A stretch of DNA of 11,502 nucleotides from Lachnospiraceae bacterium (GCA_017522685.1 JAFWYN010000022.1:1-11502), one strand, 5' to 3'. Numbered from the stretch's first letter, positions 1-6,543 are shown. Program-made: numbers and translations. The notes: generated by a model from the sequence alone, not told the origin.

Positions 1-204
1 CGTTTGTGAAGTTTGTTATTGGTGGTACTTTAACAATACTATCCTGGGACAATCCTGTCACTGCCTATTTTTGAAGAAATAGAAAAACTGCGCCACAGCC
101 TTGGCAGGCCATCGCGCAGCGATTTTGTTCACTTTCAGTTTTTACCATTGCCTACCATAGTCCTGGAGAGCCCTGGGCAGCTCCCCGTAAGACACAGGTA
201 GGTA
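1..204. other. Left-edge region without a recognisable gene
   Basis: I see no convincing coding sequence here on either strand. A short open frame runs from the edge to a stop near base 80 on the plus strand, but it has no start in the window and resembles nothing I know. The region is downstream of the leftward deacetylase gene and contains one terminator-like hairpin, listed separately. It may be the intergenic end of a neighbour lying further left. Confidence 0.5.
83..119 (-). terminator. Possible second terminator, leftward
   Basis: CTGCGC at 88-93 can pair with GCGCAG at 114-119. The loop between them is about 20 nt and contains a small GCC/GGC hairpin. Read on the minus strand, the stem is followed directly by five T residues and another T-rich stretch. 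It could back up the stronger hairpin at 211-245. The long loop makes it a weaker candidate. Confidence 0.35.
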
Positions 205-249
205 ACAAAAGACACCTTGAAAATTCGAAGGATTTTCGAGGTGTCTTTT
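204..249. terminator. Bidirectional Rho-independent terminator
   Basis: Bases 211-225 pair with 231-245 in a nearly perfect 15-bp stem (GACACCT... against ...AGGTGTC) with a 5-nt loop. On the minus strand the stem is followed by TTTTGTT, and on the plus strand by TTTTGTC, so it can stop transcription from either side. It lies about 20 bases after the stop codon of the leftward deacetylase gene, which is the transcript it most obviously ends. Confidence 0.85.
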
Positions 250-264
250 GTCTTCGCAGTAATC

Positions 265-1716
265 CTACTCCCCCCTATAATACACCTCCCCGGCTTCAAT
301 CACATCCCCTCTCTGGTCCAACAGTTCCGACACCGTTACCAACTGATACCCCCTGGCAATCAGTTCTGGTATCACTTTCTCCATAGCGTCCACAGTACTT
401 CCATGCAAATCATGACAGAGAATAATATCCCCATCCTGCACCTCATCCATGATGGTATGATACAATCTGTCCGCATCCTTATATTTCCAATCCAAGGTAT
501 CCAAAGACCAATTCACCATAACAATCCCCATATCCTTACACATATTTTGTACCTGACTGTTATAGGAGCCGTAGGGTGGTCTGAGAAGTGCAGTATCCGT
601 ACCGGTAAGCTCGTAGATTTTAGTGCGGGTCCCTGTCAATTGGTTATTTAGGTCCGAAGCGTTCAGTTTGGTCAACTGACGGTGATCCCAGCTATGACCG
701 CCGATTTCATGCCCTTCAGAAACCATACGATTTATTACATCAGCACGATTCTCCAGGATATTACCTATGACAAAAAAGGTTCCGTTTCCGCCATATGAGG
801 CAAAGATATCCAAAAGTCGGGAGGTGTGCTTGCCGGGACCATCGTCGAAGGTCAGGGCAACCATGGGCTTGGTAGGGTCGATGAGCTGAGTTTGAGGCGC
901 TGTGGAAACTTTGGGCGGAGTAAATGTGGGGACAGGGGAAGGCACCTGCACTGTCACGGATTCTCCGGAAAAGGATAAAATACCTTCCAACTCGGCATAG
1001 GGATAGAAAAGGACCTTGGTGCCTTCCGACATGGGAAGATAAGTGCCCCTTGGTAATGTGATTTCCAGACCTTCGGAGGTTAATACCCAGTGATCCAGAA
1101 AATGTTCGTCTATCAAAGTAGTTTCTACTCCGGCAGCGGTAGCAACCATGGTTTCCAAGATAGAGTAGCCTGAGGGAACCAGTAAATCTTCCAGCCGTAT
1201 AGATTGCCCGGTTGAAAGGTCTCCATGAAAGGAACCTATAATATCGATGGGGTGTGCCAAATAAGGTTTATCAAATATGCCGGTGATTTGGATACTGATC
1301 CACCTATTGTCGGTCAGATAGCTTTCATATTCGGCAGTCAATTCACCGCAGTCCCCGTTTGTCTGATATCCTAGACATTCAGCCTGATATTCGGCAACGG
1401 TTTCATTTACCCAATGGGTGATGGCATCATCCATTGCGGGAAGATTTGTCTCCGGATATAGAATACGAATCACCAAATCCTCGCCCATTTGCATGAAGGC
1501 AGTACTTTCTCCGTACTCTCTTGTGGGGGTATTCAATTGAGACCCGGTTGACGGAGGAATGGGTGTCAAGGCAGACGGGGCGGAAGAAAAAGGTTCCATA
1601 GTAGCAACCGGGGATATTGTAGGAGATGGAGTTCCGGGGGCAGGTTCTGTGGAACCATTGCAACCACTGAGGAATAGGGATAGTAGTAACAGAATAGAAA
1701 GGAAGCGTGTTTTCAT
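265..1716 (-). CDS. Lipoprotein polysaccharide deacetylase (NodB domain, PdaC-like layout)
   Basis: Predicted surface lipoprotein of 483 aa that removes acetyl groups from an N-acetylated glycan, probably peptidoglycan. The N-terminus is a signal peptide ending in the lipobox LSGC (Cys19), followed by a Pro/Thr/Ser-rich linker to about residue 65. Residues of about 75-250 resemble the DUF4163/DUF3298 module found before the catalytic domain in Bacillus PdaC-type enzymes (for example the FYPYAEL stretch). A second short linker leads to the NodB domain, about 280-470. Its motifs are TFDDGP (289-294, catalytic and metal-binding Asp), HSWDH (341-345, metal-binding His), RPPYG (379-383), DTLDW (406-410) and LCHDLH (433-438), so the catalytic set looks complete. 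The start at 1716 is preferred over the upstream ATG at 1737 because AAGGAG lies 6 bases before it and because it gives a clean signal peptide. The exact substrate (GlcNAc, MurNAc or another glycan) cannot be read from sequence. The gene is transcribed alone, divergent from the next unit. Confidence 0.9.
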   Translation of the reverse strand: MKTRFLSILLLLSLFLSGCNGSTEPAPGTPSPTISPVATMEPFSSAPSALTPIPPSTGSQLNTPTREYGESTAFMQMGEDLVIRILYPETNLPAMDDAITHWVNETVAEYQAECLGYQTNGDCGELTAEYESYLTDNRWISIQITGIFDKPYLAHPIDIIGSFHGDLSTGQSIRLEDLLVPSGYSILETMVATAAGVETTLIDEHFLDHWVLTSEGLEITLPRGTYLPMSEGTKVLFYPYAELEGILSFSGESVTVQVPSPVPTFTPPKVSTAPQTQLIDPTKPMVALTFDDGPGKHTSRLLDIFASYGGNGTFFVIGNILENRADVINRMVSEGHEIGGHSWDHRQLTKLNASDLNNQLTGTRTKIYELTGTDTALLRPPYGSYNSQVQNMCKDMGIVMVNWSLDTLDWKYKDADRLYHTIMDEVQDGDIILCHDLHGSTVDAMEKVIPELIARGYQLVTVSELLDQRGDVIEAGEVYYRGE

Positions 1717-1722
1717 GATAAA

Positions 1723-1728
1723 CTCCTT
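1723..1728 (-). promoter_or_regulatory. Ribosome binding site deciding the deacetylase start
   Basis: On the minus strand this reads AAGGAG, 6 bases before the ATG at 1716. No comparable site precedes the in-frame ATG at 1737, so the shorter protein starting with the lipoprotein signal peptide is the likely product. Confidence 0.85.
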
Positions 1729-1762
1729 GTATTGCAAAATGCATTATTTGTGGCAAAAATAA

Positions 1763-1768
1763 ATTATA
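1763..1768 (-). promoter_or_regulatory. Candidate -10 box for the deacetylase gene
   Basis: The minus strand reads TATAAT about 47 bases before the start codon. I found no good -35 hexamer at 16-18 bases from it, so this is a weak call. The region is very AT-rich, and a TATAAT can occur there by chance. Confidence 0.3.
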
Positions 1769-1827
1769 TATCCATATTATGCCGTATTTATGGCAGTTTA
1801 TATGGTTCTGCTACAATTTTATAAAAC

Positions 1828-1856
1828 TTGGCAAATATTTTGTATTATGGTAAAAT
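1828..1856 (+). promoter_or_regulatory. Strong sigma-A promoter for the two-gene membrane unit
   Basis: TTGGCA at 1828-1833 and TAAAAT at 1851-1856 are separated by exactly 17 bases. Transcription would start near 1863, giving a leader of about 25 bases before the ATG at 1889. Confidence 0.75.
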
Positions 1857-1888
1857 GACTTAAAATCAAAATATGGAAGGAACAAAGG

Positions 1889-2266
1889 ATGAAAGAACAA
1901 GAAAACAAAAAAGCAAATATTCTGTGTTGGATATCCTTAGCATGCGCATTCGGTCCTTGGATGCTGTGGATGGTGACCGACAAATTAAAGGATGTTGCCG
2001 CAGGGAATTCCTTGGGGGATGTTTTGGGTGTTATATGCAACGTTGCCGATGCCTTGTCACTGTTTGGTTGGCTGGCAGCACTCATTCTGATGATTTATGT
2101 ACGTATTAAGTATCCTAAGAATGTATTTGGAAAGATACTCATGGTACTATATATTATTGTCATTATCCTAGTTATTTTGTTTATCATATTTATGTACATT
2201 ATGTGTAGTACATTTGTGAGTGGTTGTGAAAGCTGTATTGTTGAATTGCGGGGATGTGACAGTTGA
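1889..2266 (+). CDS. Small membrane protein with a cysteine-rich C-terminal tail
   Basis: Protein of 125 aa that I do not recognise. It has about three hydrophobic segments (roughly residues 11-29, 46-72 and 82-105) with a charged N-terminus. The last 20 residues follow the third segment and hold four cysteines (C106, C113, C116, C123), including a CxxC at 113-116. Such a tail could be a disulfide, metal or lipid site, but no family motif proves this. The start is supported by GGAAGGA at 1875-1881, 7 bases before the ATG, and by the promoter just upstream. The stop codon overlaps the ATG of the Lgt-like gene by one base (TGATG), so the two are almost certainly translated together from one mRNA. 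This suggests a shared membrane function. Confidence 0.75.
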   Translation: MKEQENKKANILCWISLACAFGPWMLWMVTDKLKDVAAGNSLGDVLGVICNVADALSLFGWLAALILMIYVRIKYPKNVFGKILMVLYIIVIILVILFIIFMYIMCSTFVSGCESCIVELRGCDS

Positions 2267-2958
2267 TGAATGCGATATCACCTTATTCCATTACCTTTGT
2301 TGGTGCTTTTATTGTCAGCATTGCAGTGGTCTTTCTACTTTTAAAGAAACGGGGTGTACCCACGAATTACATTGGGTATTCCGTATTATTGAATGTAGTG
2401 CTGATTCTGTATGGGGGTAAAATGTTTACTGTCGTAACAAGGGGCTTCCAAATCAGTATCTTTACAGCCGGGTTCTCCAGCCTTGGGGGTGCCATAGGAT
2501 TGTTAGTGGGCATTTTTGTGTTTGGAAAAATATATCCGGAAGGAAGTACATCCCTGTGGGAGGCATATGTTACCGTATTGCCTCTGCTGTATGGAATTTC
2601 CAAAATCGGTTGTTATCTGGTAGGTTGTTGCCACGGGATTTCTTATGAAGGGCCGTTGGCAGTGGTATATGACAGTGATTATATGCAGGGAGGTCCTTAT
2701 TTCCCAGTACAGTTGGCGGAAAGCATCGGCTTCCTGGGAATATTCGTGGTAGGACTGCTGATTTATCTTAGGTCCAATAGAAGAAATCTGGTACCGGTCA
2801 TTATGATTTTATGTGCTACTACCAAATTTTCGCTGGATTTTCTCCGAGAAGAACATCTGGGTAAAATAGTATCTGCCAATCAGCTGGTGTGCATAGTATT
2901 TTTCTTTTGGGGAGTAATCACTTTGATTAAGAATAAGAATAAAATCCACGCGGTATAA
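2266..2958 (+). CDS. Lgt-like (prolipoprotein diacylglyceryl transferase family) membrane protein, divergent
   Basis: Integral membrane protein of 230 aa with about seven hydrophobic segments. It follows the layout of Lgt, which moves a diacylglyceryl group onto lipoprotein cysteines. Matching landmarks are a GG-rich segment (residues 71-82), the central segment at 113-124 (core KIGCYLVGCCHG), a PVQL-E segment (147-152) corresponding to the HPxQLYE region, KFSLDFLRE (187-195) and a NQL segment near the end (205-207). In true Lgt the central segment carries Arg and Asn (GRxGNFxNxExxG type). Here they are Lys and Cys, and two further cysteines and a His follow. It is therefore probably not the housekeeping Lgt but a member of a divergent Lgt-like group with an unknown acceptor or substrate. 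I prefer the ATG at 2266 over the TTG at 2263: the ATG overlaps the previous stop and suits translational coupling. Neither has a strong ribosome binding site. Confidence 0.75.
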   Translation: MNAISPYSITFVGAFIVSIAVVFLLLKKRGVPTNYIGYSVLLNVVLILYGGKMFTVVTRGFQISIFTAGFSSLGGAIGLLVGIFVFGKIYPEGSTSLWEAYVTVLPLLYGISKIGCYLVGCCHGISYEGPLAVVYDSDYMQGGPYFPVQLAESIGFLGIFVVGLLIYLRSNRRNLVPVIMILCATTKFSLDFLREEHLGKIVSANQLVCIVFFFWGVITLIKNKNKIHAV

Positions 2959-2987
2959 GCAGATTAGCGACGTGGACTTCGTACAAT

Positions 2988-3034
2988 AAGCAGGCCCGAT
3001 GTATGCAGCATATCGGGTCTGCTTAAAAATTTTA
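2988..3034 (+). terminator. Terminator-like hairpin after the Lgt-like gene
   Basis: Bases 2988-3000 (AAGCAGGCCCGAT) pair with 3012-3024 (ATCGGGTCTGCTT) in a 13-bp stem with one G-T pair. The loop is about 11 nt. The stem is followed by AAAAATTTTAAAAAT rather than a pure T run, so termination may be incomplete. It lies 30 bases after the stop codon at 2958 and just before the promoter of the first sigma factor. Confidence 0.65.
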
Positions 3035-3044
3035 AAAATAGATT

Positions 3045-3081
3045 AACCAATCGGAACCTTTCGGTACTATCTATATGAAAG
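3045..3081 (+). promoter_or_regulatory. ECF-type promoter element for the first sigma factor (copy 1)
   Basis: AACC at 3045-3048 is followed by exactly 17 bases and then ACTATCTATATGAAAG (3066-3081). The same arrangement occurs before the second sigma gene at 4713-4749. An AAC core in the -35 element and a spacer of this length are typical of ECF sigma promoters. The region also holds a 12-bp palindrome, TGAAAGCTTTCA (3076-3087), near the likely start of transcription. The gene start is about 60 bases further on. Confidence 0.6.
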
Positions 3082-3129
3082 CTTTCAAATACAATAAATG
3101 TCCGGCTTGGGTTTATATATGCCGGCAAC

Positions 3130-3135
3130 GGAGAG
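3130..3135 (+). promoter_or_regulatory. Ribosome binding site deciding the first sigma factor start
   Basis: GGAGAG lies just before the ATG at 3140 (6 bases from GGAG to ATG). The in-frame ATGs at 3098 and 3119 have no purine-rich site at a suitable distance. The 520-aa protein beginning MEQEKIVAF is therefore preferred. Confidence 0.75.
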
Positions 3136-3139
3136 AACC

Positions 3140-4702
3140 ATGGAACAGGAAAAGATAGTAGCCTTTTTAGAGGAAAACATCAAAACAATTTATGCCTATG
3201 CACTTTCTCGGATTTCAAAAAAGGAGGATGCAGAGGAGCTGGCAGGAGATATTATGGTAGCTATTTTGCAGGATGGGCACAGAGTGCAGCGGGAAGAAGC
3301 TTTTTTCGGTTATGTATGGAGCATTGCAGCCAATACCTATAAAAAGTACCTGCGCAGACAAAGCCGGGCTGTTATGGCTGAGCTGGAGGCTGCAGACGCG
3401 GAAACAGAGGATTTTTCAGAGTCGGTGATAATGAACCTTTGGCAGAAGGAACAGACCGGGAAGCTTCGCAGGGAATTGGCGCTTCTTTCCAAGGAATATC
3501 GGGAATGTACGGTGGCTTATTATTTTGATGAATTGTCCTGTAAAGAGGTGGCAGAAAAGTTTCATATCTCTCTGGAAATGGTGAAATATTATTTATTTAA
3601 GACACGAAAGCTGTTAAAGGAGGGCATCGAAATGGAAAGAGAATTTGGAGAAAAGAGCTATAAACCGGGCACCTTTGAATTGGTGACCATATTTGATAAG
3701 AATTATAATGAAGAATATGTAAATTTATTCAGACGTAAGTTATCAGGTAATATCCTGCTGAGTGCCTACTATACTCCTATGACCATCCGGGAATTGTCCA
3801 TTGAAATGGGTGTTTCCACGGTCTATATGGAGGATGAGGTAGTGTTATTGGAGAAGTACGGACTGCTGAAAGCCCTGCCAGGTGGCAAGTATCAGACCAA
3901 TTTGGCAATCATAACGGAAGAATATACCAAGGAGTTTTATCGTACCGTAAAGGGAGAGTGTCAGAGAAGGCTGGCACAGGTTTTTGAGGCAGTACGAGGA
4001 AAGCTGGGTGAGATAAGGACAGTAGGCTTTATCGGCAATCAGTTATCAGAGAATCGTTTACTTTGGGGATTTTTGTACATGCTGATGCATCACGGCTACC
4101 AGGCTTTTAAGGAAAAAGAGCAAACTATGGGTACCATAAAGCTTTACGGAGAGGCTACCGGTATCTGCTATGGTGTAAACTTTGAAAAAACCGCCACGGA
4201 GGAATACGGCAGCGGGTATTTTGCAGGTTTTTCGGGGCTGGATGAACGATATGCGGCAGCCTTTGCAGACTTCGGTATTTTGCCTGTAGAGAATCATTAT
4301 ACCTTGCAGTATGAAAACGTGCGGGAGAAGCTTTATAAAGCCTTGGAAGAACCGGACAAGGCACCATTCATGATTTTGACAACCGCAGAGTATGGGAAGT
4401 TAAGAGAGATTTTACAGGAAGAAATCTTATGCATGAAGGAGCTGTATGAGTATCTGACAAAGCAGGGAACGGAGCTTATGAAGGTACATGCACCTGCCCA
4501 TATGGCAGAAATGATTCCCTTAGTGATAGCACGAACCATTTATTTCCGTACCGTAGGTCTGGTGGGCGGCTGTGCCCTGCAGTCCGGGGCCTTAGAGCTT
4601 CCCAAGGAGCCGGGACCGGTGGCGTTATATGTTTATGCGATTACGGAAGAGAATAAGCTGGATTATACTCTGGATGTAACAGAAAAAGATGTGAAATATT
4701 AA
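3140..4702 (+). CDS. ECF-type sigma factor with long C-terminal extension (paralog 1)
   Basis: Cytoplasmic protein of 520 aa, about three times the usual ECF sigma length. Residues of about 14-76 match sigma region 2, with the DAEELAGDI helix and the FFGYVWSIAANTYKKYLRR stretch that contacts the -10 element. Residues of about 110-165 match sigma region 4, with the helix-turn-helix CKEVAEKFHISLEMVKYYL. Residues of about 203-245 look like a winged helix (MTIRELSIEMGVSTVYMEDEVV). The remaining 270 residues match nothing I know and have no membrane segment. The next gene is a full-length paralog with the same order of parts, including the linker REFGEKSY. No anti-sigma gene is nearby, so the extension may sense a signal or hold the sigma module inactive; that is inference. 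The usual region 4.2 pattern (EGTVKxxLxRxR) is replaced here by LEMVKYYLFKTRK. Start chosen from the ribosome binding site. It is transcribed from its own ECF-like promoter, with no clear terminator before the next gene. Confidence 0.8.
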   Translation: MEQEKIVAFLEENIKTIYAYALSRISKKEDAEELAGDIMVAILQDGHRVQREEAFFGYVWSIAANTYKKYLRRQSRAVMAELEAADAETEDFSESVIMNLWQKEQTGKLRRELALLSKEYRECTVAYYFDELSCKEVAEKFHISLEMVKYYLFKTRKLLKEGIEMEREFGEKSYKPGTFELVTIFDKNYNEEYVNLFRRKLSGNILLSAYYTPMTIRELSIEMGVSTVYMEDEVVLLEKYGLLKALPGGKYQTNLAIITEEYTKEFYRTVKGECQRRLAQVFEAVRGKLGEIRTVGFIGNQLSENRLLWGFLYMLMHHGYQAFKEKEQTMGTIKLYGEATGICYGVNFEKTATEEYGSGYFAGFSGLDERYAAAFADFGILPVENHYTLQYENVREKLYKALEEPDKAPFMILTTAEYGKLREILQEEILCMKELYEYLTKQGTELMKVHAPAHMAEMIPLVIARTIYFRTVGLVGGCALQSGALELPKEPGPVALYVYAITEENKLDYTLDVTEKDVKY

Positions 4703-4712
4703 AACTTTTTAA

Positions 4713-4749
4713 AACCGTTTTTTCATTCCCGACACTATATAAATGAAGG
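4713..4749 (+). promoter_or_regulatory. ECF-type promoter element for the second sigma factor (copy 2)
   Basis: AACC at 4713-4716 is followed by exactly 17 bases and then ACTATATAAATGAAGG (4734-4749). In the 17 bases 3065-3081 versus 4733-4749, 13 agree with copy 1, and the AACC-to-ACTAT spacing is identical. The spacers themselves are unrelated, so this looks like a kept protein-binding pattern rather than a recent duplication. The start codon at 4767 is only about 18 bases downstream. Confidence 0.6.
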
Positions 4750-4766
4750 GATAGAAAGGAAACGTC

Positions 4767-6389
4767 ATGACACGAGAAGAATATTTTTGCAAAGAATTTG
4801 TGGAGAAAATTTATTATTTCTGCCTGAAAAAAACCGGTAATGTGCAGGAGGCGGAGGATTTAAGCAGCGAAATTGCTGTGGAAATTCTGACTGCATTAGG
4901 GAAGGGAACCATTCCGGAGCATTTTGAGGGATGGGTCTGGACCATCGCACGAAACCGATACGCAAGATGGGCAGATAAAAAGCGCAGAAGAAGTGAGAAT
5001 GAAAATGATGAGGAAGAAGCCATGTTGCAGGTTCCTTCCAAAGATAACCCGGAAGAGGATTTTGTAAAAGAAGAGCAGCTGCAGGAGCTTCGAAGGGAGC
5101 TTGCACTTATTTCCAGGGAATATCGTCAGATTCTGGTGGCTTTTTATGTGCAGGATGAAAAGGTATCCACCATTGCAAAACGACTTTCTATCCCTGAAGG
5201 AACAGTTAAGACAAAGCTGTCGAAAGGACGACAGAAGCTGAAGGAGGGAATGAATATGGCAAGAACCTTTGGAAAACTAAGTTATGCACCGGAGGAGATA
5301 GAAATACATCAAAGTGGCGGAAAAAGTAGAAATAATGACCCGGACCGTTTTTTATGGGATGAGTTAAACAGTAAGATTTGTAAGAATATTTTATTGGAGG
5401 CTTATCGGAATCCATCCACTATGCAGGAATTATCCCTGGCATTGGGGATTGCAATGCCTTATTTGGAGGATTATGTGGAGGAAATGACTGCTGCCACATT
5501 GATGATTAAGAAGGGGGATAAGCCGGAAACGTTCACCTACGAAACCAATTTTGTGATTATCAGTGCTGAAAGCATGCGAAAGATGAATGATAAGCTGGCA
5601 AGGATTCAGAAGCCCTTTGTGGCGGCTGCAGAAGAATACCTTAAAAAAGGAAGGGAACTCCAGCTGGCAGCAGGTGTACATATTTTGGGACAGTATCAGG
5701 ATTATGAGGAGCAGAAATGGACATTGGCACTGCGACTGGCAGATGACATCCAGTGGTCTGTTTATACCAAACGGAATCTGGAATTTCACTATGATACGGT
5801 GCGTCCCAATGGCGGTTCCTGGGATGTGATGGGAAGTCAGTATTACGAAGGACCTGAGTTTATGTGGGTAGGACATTCTTCTGACGGAATCGGCGTGATG
5901 AATGCTTTCTTGACTCAGTGGGAAGTGGATGAGGAAGAGTATAAGGATGCGTATGTTCGTCGGGAGCATGTAGAAATCTTTCAGAATATCATGGAGGGAG
6001 TACAGGATACGATATCGGACAGAGAGTTTGAAAATCTTGAGGGTGCTGTCCGCAAAAATGCAGAAGGAAAGTATGAGATTGCCTTCGGAGTGTCCAGCAA
6101 GTCACATAATACCGATGGATTACGGTATGGTATACCGGTAGATGTGTACAACAGAGAATTGTTACCATTATGGAATAGCATGCAGGAGCTGGCAAAAGAA
6201 TATCTGGGTGATTGCGAAGACATAATGCGCAAAGAAGTACCGGAGAACCTGATGAGTCAGTTTAACTTCTGTATGCATTCCGTACCCTTTTTAAGAGGCA
6301 TGGTAACAGAAGGGCTGTTAGAGAAGGGATTTCTAAAGCCGGAGGAAGAAGTGTCCAAGTTGAAAGGGGTATTTATGGTGGTGGATTAA
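4767..6389 (+). CDS. ECF-type sigma factor with long C-terminal extension (paralog 2)
   Basis: Cytoplasmic protein of 540 aa. Residues of about 10-75 are sigma region 2 (VQEAEDLSSEIAVEIL and the GWVWTIARNRYARW stretch). An acidic linker of about 25 residues follows (about 77-101). Region 4 is about 105-162, with a standard helix-turn-helix ending in IPEGTVKTKLSKGRQKLKEG. After the conserved RTFGKLSYAPEE linker comes a winged-helix-like part (about 205-245, MQELSLALGIAMPYLEDYVEEM), then about 290 residues of unassigned sequence. Like paralog 1, the end of the protein has a Pro-containing helix, a hydrophobic helix, a G-[LA]-L-[KE]-[LK]-P stretch and a final hydrophobic strand. This shows the paralogy is full length. 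AAAGGA at 4755-4760 supports the start. No anti-sigma gene follows, and a strong terminator lies 19 bases after the stop. Target genes and signal are unknown. Region 4 is the more canonical of the pair, so this is the better candidate for a working promoter-binding sigma factor. Confidence 0.82.
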   Translation: MTREEYFCKEFVEKIYYFCLKKTGNVQEAEDLSSEIAVEILTALGKGTIPEHFEGWVWTIARNRYARWADKKRRRSENENDEEEAMLQVPSKDNPEEDFVKEEQLQELRRELALISREYRQILVAFYVQDEKVSTIAKRLSIPEGTVKTKLSKGRQKLKEGMNMARTFGKLSYAPEEIEIHQSGGKSRNNDPDRFLWDELNSKICKNILLEAYRNPSTMQELSLALGIAMPYLEDYVEEMTAATLMIKKGDKPETFTYETNFVIISAESMRKMNDKLARIQKPFVAAAEEYLKKGRELQLAAGVHILGQYQDYEEQKWTLALRLADDIQWSVYTKRNLEFHYDTVRPNGGSWDVMGSQYYEGPEFMWVGHSSDGIGVMNAFLTQWEVDEEEYKDAYVRREHVEIFQNIMEGVQDTISDREFENLEGAVRKNAEGKYEIAFGVSSKSHNTDGLRYGIPVDVYNRELLPLWNSMQELAKEYLGDCEDIMRKEVPENLMSQFNFCMHSVPFLRGMVTEGLLEKGFLKPEEEVSKLKGVFMVVD

Positions 6390-6407
6390 GCCGCTGAGAA
6401 GTTGAGG

Positions 6408-6439
6408 GAGGAGTCGGTAAGCACCGATTCCTCTTTTGT
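6408..6439 (+). terminator. Rho-independent terminator of the sigma factor pair
   Basis: Bases 6408-6418 pair with 6423-6433 in an 11-bp stem (GAGGAGTCGGT against ACCGATTCCTC, one G-T pair) with the loop AAGC. TTTTGTAT follows directly. This ends the sigma transcript and separates it from the RNA unit downstream. Confidence 0.9.
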
Positions 6440-6460
6440 ATAAACTGCACAAAACCACAA

Positions 6461-6476
6461 ATGTAAATGCTTACAT
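6461..6476 (+). promoter_or_regulatory. cre-like palindrome upstream of the RNA promoter
   Basis: ATGTAA-ATGC-TTACAT is a 6-bp inverted repeat with a 4-base centre. The inner 14 bases, 6462-6475, match the CcpA/LacI-family cre consensus TGWAANCGNTNWCA at all positions except one of the central CG pair (TG here). It sits about 36 bases before the -35 box of the promoter at 6512, a position from which CcpA-type regulators can activate. It could also be an operator for another LacI-family protein. Confidence 0.45.
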
Positions 6477-6511
6477 ATCTTACAAAATGCGTAGAAGTAG
6501 TTAAAAAAAAC

Positions 6512-6540
6512 TTGACTATTCTTTAGCAATGCGTTACAAT
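6512..6540 (+). promoter_or_regulatory. Consensus sigma-A promoter of the non-coding RNA unit
   Basis: TTGACT at 6512-6517 and TACAAT at 6535-6540 have a 17-base spacer, with an A-rich tract just upstream (6503-6510). Each hexamer differs from consensus at one position. The predicted start of transcription is near 6547. It is among the best-matching promoters in the window, yet no protein gene begins within nearly 400 bases. Confidence 0.85.
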
Positions 6541-6543
6541 AAA

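Noticed and set aside
217..651. 144-codon open frame on the plus strand over the deacetylase C-terminus
   Set aside because: It begins inside the terminator hairpin and runs antisense to the catalytic motifs of the deacetylase. There is no independent support.
1717..1737. Upstream start at 1737 for the deacetylase
   Set aside because: It would put seven polar residues before the lipoprotein signal peptide and lacks the AAGGAG that precedes the start at 1716.
2945..2976. TCCACG/CGTGGA inverted repeat at the end of the Lgt-like gene
   Set aside because: Six base pairs around a 20-base loop with no T run. The stronger hairpin at 2988-3024 explains termination.
3098..3139. Upstream starts at 3098 and 3119 for the first sigma factor
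   Set aside because: Neither has a ribosome binding site. They would add 14 or 7 residues outside the conserved domain and lie close to the promoter element.
5430..5969. 179-codon open frame antisense to the second sigma factor
   Set aside because: It is the shadow of a clearly coding strand, with no ribosome binding site or domain resemblance.
6453..6480. A third copy of the sigma-gene promoter element (AACC, 17 bases, then CATATC)
   Set aside because: The -10 side differs from ACTAT and the extended conserved stretch is missing. It also overlaps the cre-like palindrome, so a chance match is likely.
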